Assembly (NCBI RefSeq): GCF_014621695.1
Contig: NZ_CP061282.1
Span: forward strand, 248,001-312,000
Length of the DNA stretch: 64,000 nt
Reading direction: 5' to 3'
Source of the DNA: Streptomyces xanthii
GTDB taxonomy: Bacteria; Actinomycetota; Actinomycetes; Streptomycetales; Streptomycetaceae
Numbering within the stretch: position 1 is the first letter of the stretch; each line of letters starts with the position of its first letter. Positions 11,701-19,516 of this stretch are shown piece by piece. The position numbers were made by a program, and so were the translations under genes. The notes under the pieces are model-generated. The model did not search any database. It saw only the letters and a list, made by a program, of their open reading frames with translations, and had not been told where the DNA came from.

Positions 11701-14700
11701 TCCGATGAAGTTCGGCACCATGTACTCGGGCAGCGTCTGCCCCGCGAACGACCGCAGCTCCCGCGCCGACGGCGCCGCCTCGGCCCGCGCCACCACGTAC
11801 GCCACCAGTGTCCGGTCGCCCGACCCGTCCTCGCGGGGCAGGACCACGGCCTCCTTGACCCCGTCGTGGGCCCGCAGCCGGTGCTCGATCTCGCCCGTCT
11901 CGACGCGGAAGCCGCGGATCTTCACCTGGCCGTCCGAACGGCCCTGGAAGCTCAGGTTCCCGTCCGGGTAGTACAGGGCCCGGTCACCGGTCCGGTAGAG
12001 CCGCTCCTGCGGATCGTCGTGGAACGGGTCGGGCACGAAGCGGTCCGCGGTCAGCTCGGGCTGGTTCACGTACCCGAGCGCGAGACACTCGCCGCCGATG
12101 TACAGATCGCCCTCGACGCCCACCGGGCACGGCCGCATCCGCGCGTCCAGCACGTGGTAGCGGCAGTTGTCGATCGGCCTGCCGTACGGGATGCTGCGCC
12201 ACGCCGGATCGATCGCGCCGACCCGGAACCAGTTGGACCACACGGTCGCCTCGGTGGCGCCGCCCAGACTGATGATGTCGGCGCGCGGGAACACGGCCCT
12301 GACCTCGTCCGGAAGCGACAGCGGCGTGTAGTCGCCGCTGAGGAACACCAGCCGCAGATCGTTCGTGCCGGCGCCGGGGCGCACCGCGTCGAGCAGCGCG
12401 CCCACCTGGGCGAGCGTGGTCGGCGCCGAGTTCCAGAAGGTGACCGGTTCCTCGACGAGCACGTCGAGCAGCAGACCCGGATCGCGCTGCTGCTCCGCGT
12501 CCGCGATGTACAGCGCGCCGCCCGCGCCGAGCAGCCCGAACACGTCGAACACCGACAGGTCGAAGCCGAGCGAGGTCACGCACAGCCCCATGTCGCCCGG
12601 CCCGAACCCGAAGGTCCGCTCACACCAGTTGAGCAGGTTCAGGACCGGCCGGTGGGCGACCGCGACGCCCTTGGGGCGGCCCGTGCTGCCCGAGGTGAAG
12701 ATGATGTACGCCGTGTTGTGCGGCTGAGCCGCCGGCTCCGGGTTCTCGTCCGCGTCCGCCGGGTGCGGGCCCGCGACGGCGCTGTCCGCGCACACCGACG
12801 GGCAGTTCTCGGGCACCGGCCAGCCCTCGCGGTCGGCCGTGACGACGACCGCCTCGGCGTGCGCCTCCTCCAGGATGACCGCCGCACGCTCCGCCGGGAG
12901 GTAGGGCTCCATGGGCAGGTAGACGCCACCGGCCTTGAGGATGCCGAGCACCGCCGCGACCATCATCGGACCGCGCGGCACGCTGACCGCCACGACCGTC
13001 TCCGGCCCCACGCCCTGTCCGGCCAGCCGGGCCGCGATGCGGTTGGCCCGCCGGTTCAGCTCCCGGTACGTCATCGAGCCGCCGCGCCAGCGCAGGGCCT
13101 CCGCCTCGGGCTGCGCGGCCGCGCGCTCCTCGAACGGCCGGTGCATCAACCGCTCGCCGTCGAACGGGAACTCCGTGTCGTTCCACGTGTGCAGGATCTT
13201 GTGCAGCTCCGCGCCCACCGGCACTCCGTCCTCGTCCGTGCCGTCCTCCCCGGCTGGCTGGGAGACCGGGGCCGCGGTCTCCCGCCAGGCCCCGTCGTCC
13301 TCGGCGAGCCGGGTCACGGCCCGCGCGTACGTCTCGTACAGCTCGTCCAGTCCCTCCCGCGGCGCATGTCCTTGCGCGGTGTCCCAGGACAGCCGCAGCC
13401 GGCCCGCGTCGAGCGTCGTGATGCAGTCCAGGAACACGTCCGGGGTGCAGCTCAGCCACGGCCCTTCCCGCACCGCGGCGGGCAGCGGGCGGCCGGTCAG
13501 GTCCAGGACGCAGGTGTAGACGACGGGGTAGCCCGCGCCGCCCGAACGAGCCACGGCTCGGCGCAGCTCGGGCAGACCGCTGCCCCCGACCGCCGCGTCC
13601 CGCTCCAGCGCGTCCTGGTGGACCCGTGCCCGCTGCGCGAACGGCAGCTCGCGCGGTGGGCACGGCAGCCAGCTCAGCTTCGTGAACTCGCCGGGCCGCC
13701 GCGCGTCCAGCGCGTGGTCCCAGCGGACCACCGGCACCGCGAAGTCCGGCCCGAACCGCTCGGCGAGCACATCGGTGAACGCCGTGAGCAGCGCCGCGTC
13801 CAGGCCCACACCGTGCCGCTCGCAGCGTTCGGCCAGCGGCCGCAGCGCGAGGGCCGCACCGTCGAGCCGGACCCGGCGCTCGGGCCCCGCCGCGGCGTCC
13901 GGCTCCGGCAGCGGCACGCCCGGCGGCAGGTCCCGCAGCACCCGGCTCCAGTGCCCGGCCGCCGCGTCGCCGTCCGTGCCGGCCCGGTCCGCCCCGGTGG
14001 CCCGGACGAGGACGGGCTCCGCCGACGGATCGGCGTACAGGCGCATCAGTTCACGGCCCGTCAGATGAATGCTCCGGGCGTCCGCCAGCGTCAGGTCCAC
14101 CGACAGCAGCACCGTGTCGCCCGCGTCGCCGCGCACGACCCGCACCTCGAACTGCGGATGCCGCCCCAGCGGAAAGGGGCACGCCGCCATCGCCTCGCGC
14201 ACCGTCTCCGCCGGGACGCCCTCGACGACCGGCACCGCCCAGCGGCGGGGCGCCCGCGCCCGCACCGCCACGGCGCCGTCCTCGGTGACGGCCGAGCGCA
14301 GCACCTCGTGCGCCTCCGCCAGCCGCACCACCGCCGACTCGAGCCGCAGCGGGTCCACCCGCTCCTCGGTCTCGTACGACACCACGACCTGGCAGCCGCG
14401 CCACGGGCCCGGCTCACCGGCCGCCCGGGGCACGAAGTACGCCTGCTGCAGGTCGTTCAGCGGCCGTTCGGCGACCGGGCCGTCCACCGCGGCCGCCCGC
14501 AGTCCGTTGCACAGCGACGCGAACGCGGCGTCCACGACGCCCGGGGCGAAGCACGCGTCCGCCGTGTCCCAGCGCACGTGCAGCGCGCCGTCCTGCTCCC
14601 ACATCTGATGGTCGAGCCACACCCCGGTGGTCTGGCTGACCGCGTAAACCGGCGCCGCCCCGAAGCCCCGCTCGCGCGGGCGGCCTGCCGTGTCGAGCAT

Positions 14701-16119
14701 GCTCGTGAACACCACGGGCAGCGGCCCGGGCCCTGCGTCGCGGCCGCGCAGGGCCCGCTGCGCGCTCACCCCGCACACCGAGGAGTGCTCCACGGCCTGC
14801 CACAGCCCGGCGTGCGTGAGCCGGGCGGCCTCCTCGAACGAGTGCCGTCCCGAGGGCACCGCCTCCACGAACGTGGTCGCCGTGAACGGGCCCACCAGCA
14901 GGTCGGCCCCGGAGGGGAGGTGCGGGCGCCGGCTCGTCGTCACGACGAGGGAGTACGGCCGCTGGTCACCGTGCCGGTCCAGGGCCTCGGTGAACACGGT
15001 CAGCACCAGCGAGGTCGGCGAGACGCCCAGCGCCTGCGCCCGCTCGCGCAGCGCGTCCCACTCGCCGGGCGCCAGACGCGCGGTGCGGCTGCTGCGGCGC
15101 ACGCACGACAGCCCCGCGCCCCGCTCCGGCTCGGCGTCGGTGAACAGGCCCGGGGCGCCCGGCAGTTCGCCCAGCCGGCGCACCCAGTGCTCCAGGTCGC
15201 GGCGGTGCGCGGCGCCGCCGCGGGCCGCGTCCAGGGCCACGACGCAGTCCCGCACCGACAGCGAGGCCGCCGGTGCGGGAAGAGTGTGCCGCGGGTCGGC
15301 GTAACACGCCTCCCACTGCGCGGTCAGCAGGTCCAGGCCCTGCCCGTCGGTGACCATCGCGTCGATGCCGAAGTGGACGCGCCCCGTGCCGTCCGGGCCG
15401 AGGGTCACCTCGACGGCGAACGGGGGACAGGCGTCGGCGGGGAACAGGTGGTGGGACATCCGGGCCCGCACGGCGGTGGCGGTCGCGCCGAACGCGGCAC
15501 GGTCGGCGCTCTCGCGCACCGGCATCTCCCACTCGGGGGCCCGATCGGATATCCGGACGCGGCCGTCGTCGGTGACGACCGACCGCAGCATGTCGTGGTG
15601 CTCGACCAGCCGCTGCCACGCGTCCCGCAGCCGGTCCGGGTCCAGTGCCGGGACGTCGAACTCGCGGTACAGGTGGCAGCCCGCCGCGTCCGCCTGCAGC
15701 TCCGGCTCCTTGCCGATCAGGTACGACTCCTGCAGCGGGGTCAGCGGGAACGGCTCGTGGCGGGCGCCGGGATCCGCGACGACCTTCGCGCCGACCGCGG
15801 CGCCGCCGTCCTCGGCGTCCGCCGCGCCGGCGCCACCGGCCGCGTGCTCGGCGACCCGGCGCGCGTACGCGCCGATCGTGTCCGCCTCCGCGAGCCAGCC
15901 GAGCGGCACGTCGGCCGCGCACTCGCCCTGCACCGCGAGCCACAGCCGGGCCGCGGTCATCGAGTCCAGGGCCAGCCGGCCCACCTCGGTGCCGGCGTGC
16001 GCGGACGGCTCGCCGGGCCGGGCCTCGGACAGGACCCGGACGACCACGTCCGTGACCCGCGCGGCGAGACCGTCGCCGACCTCGCCCTGCTGCCCCGCCG
16101 GGCTGGTTCCAGGCTCCAT
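2785..16119 (-). CDS. hybrid NRPS/trans-AT PKS: CP-Cy-Cy-A-PCP-Ox-KS0-ACP-KS-KR-ACP-KS
   Basis: 4444 residues from ATG 16119 (GGGGGAG 6 bases upstream). Approximate residues: carrier (LALDSM, Ser 52); Cy1 126-520, motif DAMVTDGQG, Gly replacing the final Ser; Cy2 556-920 with canonical DLTLADARS; A 973-1493 (FTSGSTGRPKG, YRTGD), specificity residues read as DLFNFSLVW, near the cysteine code DLYNLSLIW; PCP (GATS, 1566); SagB/McbC-like Ox 1690-1870 (RSSRRDF) for thiazoline-to-thiazole oxidation; KS1 1928-2293 with Cys 2085 but HGTGT changed to AAGAG; ACP (GLSS, 2573); KS2 2668-3046, intact; KR 3293-3770 (TGGTRGIG, Ser-Tyr-Asn present, no LDD); ACP (GVES, 3848); KS3 3923-4340, intact. No AT, so extender units come in trans. 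Probably makes a cysteine-derived thiazole and extends it; layout resembles leinamycin LnmI. The terminal KS acts with the DH-ACP-KR of the next protein. Confidence 0.95.
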   Translation of the reverse strand: MEPGTSPAGQQGEVGDGLAARVTDVVVRVLSEARPGEPSAHAGTEVGRLALDSMTAARLWLAVQGECAADVPLGWLAEADTIGAYARRVAEHAAGGAGAADAEDGGAAVGAKVVADPGARHEPFPLTPLQESYLIGKEPELQADAAGCHLYREFDVPALDPDRLRDAWQRLVEHHDMLRSVVTDDGRVRISDRAPEWEMPVRESADRAAFGATATAVRARMSHHLFPADACPPFAVEVTLGPDGTGRVHFGIDAMVTDGQGLDLLTAQWEACYADPRHTLPAPAASLSVRDCVVALDAARGGAAHRRDLEHWVRRLGELPGAPGLFTDAEPERGAGLSCVRRSSRTARLAPGEWDALRERAQALGVSPTSLVLTVFTEALDRHGDQRPYSLVVTTSRRPHLPSGADLLVGPFTATTFVEAVPSGRHSFEEAARLTHAGLWQAVEHSSVCGVSAQRALRGRDAGPGPLPVVFTSMLDTAGRPRERGFGAAPVYAVSQTTGVWLDHQMWEQDGALHVRWDTADACFAPGVVDAAFASLCNGLRAAAVDGPVAERPLNDLQQAYFVPRAAGEPGPWRGCQVVVSYETEERVDPLRLESAVVRLAEAHEVLRSAVTEDGAVAVRARAPRRWAVPVVEGVPAETVREAMAACPFPLGRHPQFEVRVVRGDAGDTVLLSVDLTLADARSIHLTGRELMRLYADPSAEPVLVRATGADRAGTDGDAAAGHWSRVLRDLPPGVPLPEPDAAAGPERRVRLDGAALALRPLAERCERHGVGLDAALLTAFTDVLAERFGPDFAVPVVRWDHALDARRPGEFTKLSWLPCPPRELPFAQRARVHQDALERDAAVGGSGLPELRRAVARSGGAGYPVVYTCVLDLTGRPLPAAVREGPWLSCTPDVFLDCITTLDAGRLRLSWDTAQGHAPREGLDELYETYARAVTRLAEDDGAWRETAAPVSQPAGEDGTDEDGVPVGAELHKILHTWNDTEFPFDGERLMHRPFEERAAAQPEAEALRWRGGSMTYRELNRRANRIAARLAGQGVGPETVVAVSVPRGPMMVAAVLGILKAGGVYLPMEPYLPAERAAVILEEAHAEAVVVTADREGWPVPENCPSVCADSAVAGPHPADADENPEPAAQPHNTAYIIFTSGSTGRPKGVAVAHRPVLNLLNWCERTFGFGPGDMGLCVTSLGFDLSVFDVFGLLGAGGALYIADAEQQRDPGLLLDVLVEEPVTFWNSAPTTLAQVGALLDAVRPGAGTNDLRLVFLSGDYTPLSLPDEVRAVFPRADIISLGGATEATVWSNWFRVGAIDPAWRSIPYGRPIDNCRYHVLDARMRPCPVGVEGDLYIGGECLALGYVNQPELTADRFVPDPFHDDPQERLYRTGDRALYYPDGNLSFQGRSDGQVKIRGFRVETGEIEHRLRAHDGVKEAVVLPREDGSGDRTLVAYVVARAEAAPSARELRSFAGQTLPEYMVPNFIGFLSQFPATANGKLDRAGLPWPLGKEHLTAPETSAASESPAETPAAAPRSAADASPRADVPTIEELRERISGMFAQTLGTGAVDPDADLWDQGATSFTMVRVSGALQKAYEERFPVSALLDNPTVDAIARWVHSRLGGGAAPVAVPVPEPEPAPAPVAEPEPVAEPVQAASEVPPDSVDFFSAEERERFKKRHWNRRPEEPGLPEVALPEAEFEPELFAWRSSRRDFLDRPVEHRAFARLLGLLRQAGGPDGASSLYPSAGDTYSVQVYLHLTPDAVEGLDAGLYYYDAARHALRLLRPSAWPDRGTHFYYNRPVFDRSRFGIYLFGQRHGIEPLYADESLRYLTLESGYMGELLMLGQAAHGVGLCPIGALNTDELREHLGLDEGHVFLQAFLGGAAAHPARSAHGTAPFFAEPVRPAAEPVAEPGAEPVTHAAPAGAEAPVTVLEHGEHVTEPTAVIGMAGRFPDAPDLETFWDGLVTGRSAVAEAPPTRPEAAPEGARAVGGFLPHIDRFDSLHFHVSPQEAPDVDPQARLMLETVWQCLDDAGHTAESLRTSAGRVGVFMGAMWHDHRQQGADRWQAGDSAQIAAAGSDIANRISHFFDFRGPSLAVDTSCSSSFAALHLAVESLRRGECGAAVVGAVNLLAHPYHWGLLDGLELLSADASPAAFAAEGSGWHPGEGVGVVLLRPAGAARRARDTVHGVIEGTRVGHAGRAPRYGAPHTEALADSLARALADASVIPDDVDYVECAAAGAGIADAAELEALGSVLARCTGTAPVPVGTLKPNIGHLEAASGISQLIKSLLQLRHGQIAPTRVAAELSPLVDWDALPVELADTPRPLRPRAADGRATLLINAVGATGSYGHVVLRAPGHDTTAPDADEHAGTTADDTGRTPHTVVLSAGSADGLRVAAGRLREHLAGAGRTARLDDVAWTLQTGRASLTHRLALSADSTEGVRAGLTAFLDGRPYSGLASGVGDPALAEAPARADDVRQAVNDWLRGHRVDFARLWPAPARRVPLPVHVFAPVPHPVAVPAARQPRTEPAAPEPAAPQPVPAPVTAPVDPRDGQDRDHVRQYVIECFADASGIAADQLHARVPLEHYGLSSRLVARFNERVRRDVQGVSSTVLFEYADLAGVAEHLAAHHEGPWSGQQSAGNAPAPHTESQTSPQTTPQTIPQPMQQSAPQSVTRTERRSGPEAGAEPIAVVGIAGRYPGARDLDTFWNNLAGGVDSIGPLPAERAREGWPVDRMWGGFLDGVDRFDSLFFGITPRDAQLMDPQERQFLEVVWETLEDAGCTRARIREQLGSRVGVFVGTMYNEYPFFGVERSLTGESADTGSAVAGIANRVSYFLDLHGPSLAVDTMCSSSLTALHLAVESLRRGECAAALAGGVNLSLHPHKFRQQDRLKMASSDHRCRSFGAGGDGFVPAEAVGAVLLKPLSAAEADGDRIHAVIRGTAVNHGGKTNGYMVPNPVAQGDLVRAALRRAGADPATIGYLEAHGTGTRLGDPVEINGLNRAFAEAATEAARQRRAIGSVKSNIGHAEAAAGIAGLTKVILQLRHRTLVPSLHAEQLNPAVDWAGSPFELVRESRPWEALTGPDGTGLPRRAGLSAFGAGGANAHVVVEEYVPSPAVTDTHADTDAGTAQLIVLSAFDEDRLRAMAARLSERLGDRSGDATGDASGLADIAYTLQCGREPLRERLALVAHDVPELRRALDRFVSGDTTGCVHARTPGGDLPEGPLSGLDPAADREAELLRLARHWAAGGAVDWAGLHSVRRRPVALPSYPFAGGRHWLPEPAPVSAPVAEPGVQSAAPAPSPSGTALFGRTWRTAPALAPAQDIEGRVVCVFAAPGEPVARALLARLGPDRVTLVRAGADAGDGVPAIGDEATAAAFAEDLRADGPGAVDGIVDLTDLGRTGAEPANVWTARLVLLRRTVRALRGRGCRVLHVTEGLHAPSGGTPSLAGARMAGFVRMLDAEYRRVTGTVLDLDLEACGPQAAAGHIVAEYAAAHGPREVSVRAGVRHRADLVVLPDDGDRPLRPDPYRTYLVTGGTRGIGARVARLLVRRGARRIALTGARPLPPRDRWPLLDRGTPEAETAALVGELESLGAQVLVHSGPLSERERTDAFLRQVRERLGPVGGVVHCAGRAPVGRPSFIGKDLADFAPVLEPKTTGLEVLDELCADDRPDFFVLFSSLSALAPGLAAGVLDYAAANAFLDCYADHRARSGRPGFRSVAWPTWSESGMGTDRPDGCAPVGVGPLGDEEGLRALERVLALPAGLPARVAVCPPLAGVPADPALLLGSRDGADAGAGTDPATVSGPVPEPEPSPAGAVQPPPPVPEESLMAQPVAGPPWLAAVFSELLAIPEDALDPTALLGDLGVESVLLGEILLRLEERTGLSLDPAILLDHPTLDRLGRHLLSLGVPAGPPAAPEQPVTAPAPAPAVPGAPVADTAGKVAIVGLACRFPGAQDAAAFQRNLLDGVCSVTEVPASRWDTGSLYRAEPEPGSSISKWGGFLDGIEDFDAEAFGMGEDEARCLDPAVRLFLEGSADCLADAGYEPRELAGRDVGVFAGARLSQYGRRVGERRGAVGMGSDQNFIAARVAHHFDLHGPNLVVDSACSSSLVALQLACRSLLDGESELALAGGVDILLDEEPYLDFSAAKALSRHGRCATFDESADGFVPGEGCGVVLLKPLERALADGDRVHAVIDAVAVNNDGRTMGLTTPNPAAQAKVVRRALAAAGRRPDEVGLIEAHGTGTMIGDPIELRALTEVFREDTARTGFCAIGSVKTNVGHLLSAAGMAGLLKTVLAVRDGRIAPTLFCERPNPRFDFASSPFALSRAAHAWTAEPGRVRVGGVSAFGLGGTNAHAVVSQLDPALAAAHRPRPALPAPVYRRRRLWLEAPEKVPGTARPVTSAAAPSPPAPPTAPPPASPRPTPGASILGLTFEEPATAPGRAPLTPTGADSAASQEGRKW

Positions 16120-16190
16120 ATCCGCTCCCCCTGGGAAAGACCACGGTTGCTGCGCCGTGACGCACCCTAGGAAGCAGCACACCCGCGGCC

Positions 16191-16208
16191 CCGCTCAGAA
16201 GTGAGCGG
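16191..16208. promoter_or_regulatory. inverted repeat CCGCTCA-N4-TGAGCGG upstream of the NRPS/PKS operon
   Basis: Perfect 7-bp arms with a 4-base spacer lie about 72 bases upstream of the assembly-line start. Read on the minus strand, 21 bases later comes CTTCCTAGGGTGCG, whose TAGGGT (16169-16164) could be the -10. The same arrangement occurs upstream of the operon starting at 21240. Likely an operator or activator site for a cluster regulator; the regulator is not in the window. Confidence 0.55.
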
Positions 16209-16319
16209 TCCCGCGGGCGGCGAACGAAGGGCGAGCGGACGCGGAGCGGTCGGCGAGCGGAGGACCAGTGGCGGACCAGCGCGGGGCGAGCGCGAGGCGA
16301 GCGCGGAGCGAGTGTTTCT

Positions 16320-17135
16320 CTAGCGCAGCGGGGCGAAGGAGACGTCGCCCATGCTCTGCTCCACGAACAGACGGTTCCAGGTGCCGCCGCCCTTCTCCGG
16401 CGCGATGATCTCGTCGAGATAGATCGCCCGGGTCGCCTCGTCCATGCGCATGTGCATGTCGATCAGGTCGTAGTAGGCGTCCTCCGACTTCATGTGGATG
16501 AGCCAGTGCACCCGGTCCGCGGGCCCGAACGCCTCCTCGTACAGGAACGACGAGGCGATCCCCGGCAGCCGCGTGTTGATCGACTCGGTGATCTTCCGGG
16601 CGAACAGCCGCGCCTCGGCCCGGAAGGCGTACTTCGGCTGGGCCACCCGGTGGATCATCCAACCGGCCGTCGACGAGTTGAGGGTCTGCTCCGCGCTCAT
16701 CGACGTCTGCCGCTGCGCCGGCGGCACCCGCAGGTCCGGAGCCGCCGCGTCGATGACGGTGCCCTCCGGCAGCGCCTCGTCCGTTCCGTACATGCCCCAG
16801 TGCTGCGGTATCAGCGCCGTCTCAGAGAACGAGCCGTCCACGAACATGCCCGGCCAGTCGGTGCCCGCGGCCGGGCCCTCGTCGCCGTCGAGCAGCCCGG
16901 CCAGCTCCCGGTGCCCGCTGAGCCGCGGCAGGTTGATCAGCCAGTGCAGCCGGTCGCGGGTCCCGAACGTCTCCTCGTGCACGGTGACCGTCGTGCGGCC
17001 CGCGAACTTCTCGTTCAGGTAGGCGGCCTGCTCCAGGGCGATCCGGCGCCCCTCGGCCCGGTGGGCCTGCTTGAGCTGCGCGGTGCGCTCGACGACCACA
17101 CCGGAGTTGGTCGAGTGGAAGGTCAGTGCCGTCAT
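16320..17135 (-). CDS. internally duplicated protein of unknown function (paralog of the gene at 20317-21240)
   Basis: 271 residues, ATG start with TGGAG upstream. I do not recognise a named family. The protein is a tandem duplication: each half carries an alpha/beta segment with the motif HEETFGTRDRLHWLIN (first half) or YEEAFGPADRVHWLIH (second half), followed by a GxxW..FV..S segment (WPGMFVDGS, WNRLFVEQS). The same two-half plan and motif occur in the gene at 20317-21240. Such short repeated domains look like dimeric alpha/beta-barrel (NIPSNAP/ABM-like) modules, but that is inference. No signal peptide or membrane segment. It is the last gene of the minus-strand operon with the second paralog, the hydratase and the AT-oxidoreductase, so a role in assembly or tailoring of the trans-AT product is likely; it may match one of the unassigned leinamycin-cluster ORFs. 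Confidence 0.85.
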   Translation of the reverse strand: MTALTFHSTNSGVVVERTAQLKQAHRAEGRRIALEQAAYLNEKFAGRTTVTVHEETFGTRDRLHWLINLPRLSGHRELAGLLDGDEGPAAGTDWPGMFVDGSFSETALIPQHWGMYGTDEALPEGTVIDAAAPDLRVPPAQRQTSMSAEQTLNSSTAGWMIHRVAQPKYAFRAEARLFARKITESINTRLPGIASSFLYEEAFGPADRVHWLIHMKSEDAYYDLIDMHMRMDEATRAIYLDEIIAPEKGGGTWNRLFVEQSMGDVSFAPLR

Positions 17136-17190
17136 GTTGGCTCCAGGTATGCAGGTGTCAGGGTGATGCGGTGTGACGAGGGTCGCGGGG

Positions 17191-19488
17191 TCAGCGGACG
17201 GCGGCGAGGACGCCGGCGGCGCCCGTCATCAGCCGTTCGGCGATCAGGTCGACGTGCCGGGCACGCCAGTCCTCCAGAGCGGTCCCGCGCACCACGTGGT
17301 TGAACGCGCCGATCGCCGGGCCGCACTGGATCTGGTAGTTGACGCGCTGGGCCGGATCGCCCTCCAGGGCCCAGCGCACGGAGCGGGCGAAGTACCAGCG
17401 GAAGGCCAGAGCCATGCGGTGCTTGGGCAGCCGGTCCGCCTTCTCGATCTCCGCGTCCCGCCCCCGGCCGAGGTGATAGGCGCGGGTCTCCGCCCACACC
17501 TCGTCGAACGGCCGCTTGAAGTAGGTCTCCTCGACCGAGCGCCGGGTCGCCGGGTCGATCGACTCCCAGCTGTCGTGGCTGCGGTAGAGCTGGTACAGCT
17601 TGTTGCCGCGGGCCGCGAACAGGGTGCCCTTGCGGACCACCTGGACCCGGGCCCCGATCTCGAACATGTCGCCCGCCGGGGCGTAGGCGGTGTCCTGCAC
17701 GTCGAGTCCGGCGAGGATGTCCTTGACCGCGTCGGAGGTGCCCGCCTCGGGCGAGCACTGGTTGACCGTGCCGGTGAGGACGAAGTCGGCGCCGAGCACG
17801 AACGCGGCGGCGACCGCCTCCGGTGCCCCGATCCCGCCGGCCGCGCCGATCCGGATCCGTTGCCCGTAGCCGTGCCGGATCATCGCCGCGTCGCGGTGGC
17901 GCAGCATCGCGGGCAGCAGGGTCAGTGCCGCGCCGCCGTCGGTGTGCCCGCCGGAGTCGGACTCGACGCAGATGTCCTGGGCGACGGGGAGTTCGGCGGC
18001 GATCTCGGCCTCGAGCGGGGTGAGGTGCCCCTCGGCGAGCAGCTTGCGCAGGATCGGCTCGGGGGCGGGGCCCATGAACGCGGCGGCGACCTCGGGCCGC
18101 GACACCTTCGCCAGCACGCGCCGTACGGCGACGGGCCCTGCGGCCGCGTCACGGTGCGCTCCGGCGAAACGGAACCGGACGACGGCCGGGGTGAGCTGGG
18201 TGAAGCCTGCGGCCTCCACGTCGTGCACGTCGTGGCGCAGGCACAGGTCGACGACGGCCTGTTCGTAGGCGGGGTCGTCGATGGAGTGCAGCAGGTTGAC
18301 GCCGTAGCGGCCGTCGGGGCCGAGCGCCTCCTTGATCCGTACGACGGCCTTCTCCACCTGGTCCAGGGCCAGGCCGCCCGCGCCGAAGAAGCCCATCAGC
18401 CCGGCCCGGCCCATCCGGATCACCAGGTCCGTGGAGGCGATGCCCCGGAACATGGCGCCGGCGAGATAGGCGTAGCGGATCCCGTACGCGCGGCGGAACT
18501 CCGCGCTGCCCAGCTCCTCGGCCCGCAGACCGCCGGAGGCCGGTGCGGCGGTGGCGGCGGCGGTGGTGGCCGGGGCGGGAGCCGAAGGTGCGGTGGCCGC
18601 CGCGGCCGTCGCGGCGGGAGCGGCCGGGGCGGGCGTCCGCGCGGCGCGTTCCGTACGGCCGCGCTTCCACAGGTTCGTCAGGACCTGCCCGGGGCCGATC
18701 TCCTCGACCGCGTCCACGCCGTGCGCGGCGAGGTACTCCATGGTCTGCGACCAGCGCACCGGGCTCTCGATCTGGCGGGCCAGCAGACCGGCGATCTCGC
18801 CGGGGCCGTACGGGCGCGCCGTCACGCCCGAGACCACGGTGCGGTCCGGGTCGGCGAAGGTGAAACCGGTCAGGAACCGGGTGAACTCCTGGGCGGCCGG
18901 GCGCATGTGCCGCGAATGGAACGCGGCGCTCACCCGGACCGGCACACAGCGCACGCCCGGCCGCGCGGACAACGCCGCCGACGCCGTGCGCAGTTCGTCC
19001 AGCGGGCCCGAGAGGACGGTCTGGGCGGGCGAGTTGTAGTTGGCGACGTCGACCCCGGAGGCGCCGGACCGCGCGAGCAGCCCCGGGACCTCGTCGCCGT
19101 CGACGCCGACCACCGCCAGCATCCCGCCGCCCTGCACCCGCCCCATGAGAGCGCCCCGCTCGCGCACGAGCCGCACGCCGGTGGCGAAGTCGAAGCATCC
19201 GGCGGCGAACAGCGCGCCGTACTCGCCCAGGCTGTGCCCGGCCAGGAAGCGGGGCTCGGGCAGGGCCGGGTCACGGGCCAGCCAGGACAGCGCGCTGACC
19301 ACGAACAGCGCGGGCTGCGCGTACTCGGTGCGGTCCAGGCGGCCCTCGCCCCCGGTGCGGCACAGCTCCTCGATCGAATGGCCGAGGATGTCGTCGGCCT
19401 GCCGGGTCAGCTCGGGGAAGCGCGCGAACAGCCCCTCGCCCATGCCCTTGCGCTGCGATCCCTGACCCGGGAACACCAGTGCCACCAT
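17191..19488 (-). CDS. trans-acting acyltransferase-oxidoreductase didomain protein (PksE/LnmG type)
   Basis: 765 residues; ATG start with AGGAGG. The N-terminal half (about 1-285) is a malonyl-CoA:ACP acyltransferase: FPGQGSQ near the start, the nucleophile elbow GHSLGEYGA around residue 90, a conserved Arg (RERGALMG) and the catalytic His in AFHSRHM. After an Ala/Pro linker the C-terminal half (about 320-765) is a PfaD-like FMN oxidoreductase (GFFGAGGL, GAAGGIGAPEAVA, GTVNQCSPEA). Single proteins with this AT-OR pairing load malonate onto all ACPs of AT-less PKSs; the OR half can act as a trans enoyl reductase or be idle. As none of the modules in 1-16119 has an AT, this enzyme is the obvious extender-unit loader. 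It is co-transcribed with the PksH-like gene 28 bases upstream. Confidence 0.95.
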   Translation of the reverse strand: MVALVFPGQGSQRKGMGEGLFARFPELTRQADDILGHSIEELCRTGGEGRLDRTEYAQPALFVVSALSWLARDPALPEPRFLAGHSLGEYGALFAAGCFDFATGVRLVRERGALMGRVQGGGMLAVVGVDGDEVPGLLARSGASGVDVANYNSPAQTVLSGPLDELRTASAALSARPGVRCVPVRVSAAFHSRHMRPAAQEFTRFLTGFTFADPDRTVVSGVTARPYGPGEIAGLLARQIESPVRWSQTMEYLAAHGVDAVEEIGPGQVLTNLWKRGRTERAARTPAPAAPAATAAAATAPSAPAPATTAAATAAPASGGLRAEELGSAEFRRAYGIRYAYLAGAMFRGIASTDLVIRMGRAGLMGFFGAGGLALDQVEKAVVRIKEALGPDGRYGVNLLHSIDDPAYEQAVVDLCLRHDVHDVEAAGFTQLTPAVVRFRFAGAHRDAAAGPVAVRRVLAKVSRPEVAAAFMGPAPEPILRKLLAEGHLTPLEAEIAAELPVAQDICVESDSGGHTDGGAALTLLPAMLRHRDAAMIRHGYGQRIRIGAAGGIGAPEAVAAAFVLGADFVLTGTVNQCSPEAGTSDAVKDILAGLDVQDTAYAPAGDMFEIGARVQVVRKGTLFAARGNKLYQLYRSHDSWESIDPATRRSVEETYFKRPFDEVWAETRAYHLGRGRDAEIEKADRLPKHRMALAFRWYFARSVRWALEGDPAQRVNYQIQCGPAIGAFNHVVRGTALEDWRARHVDLIAERLMTGAAGVLAAVR

Positions 19489-19516
19489 CGCGTCGTCCCT
19501 CCTGGCTCGGCCCCGG

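Noticed and set aside
8176..16170. 2664-codon open frame on the plus strand opposite the NRPS/PKS
   Set aside because: Antisense shadow created by high third-position GC; no domain or motif recognisable and composition dominated by Arg, Gly, Val and Ala.
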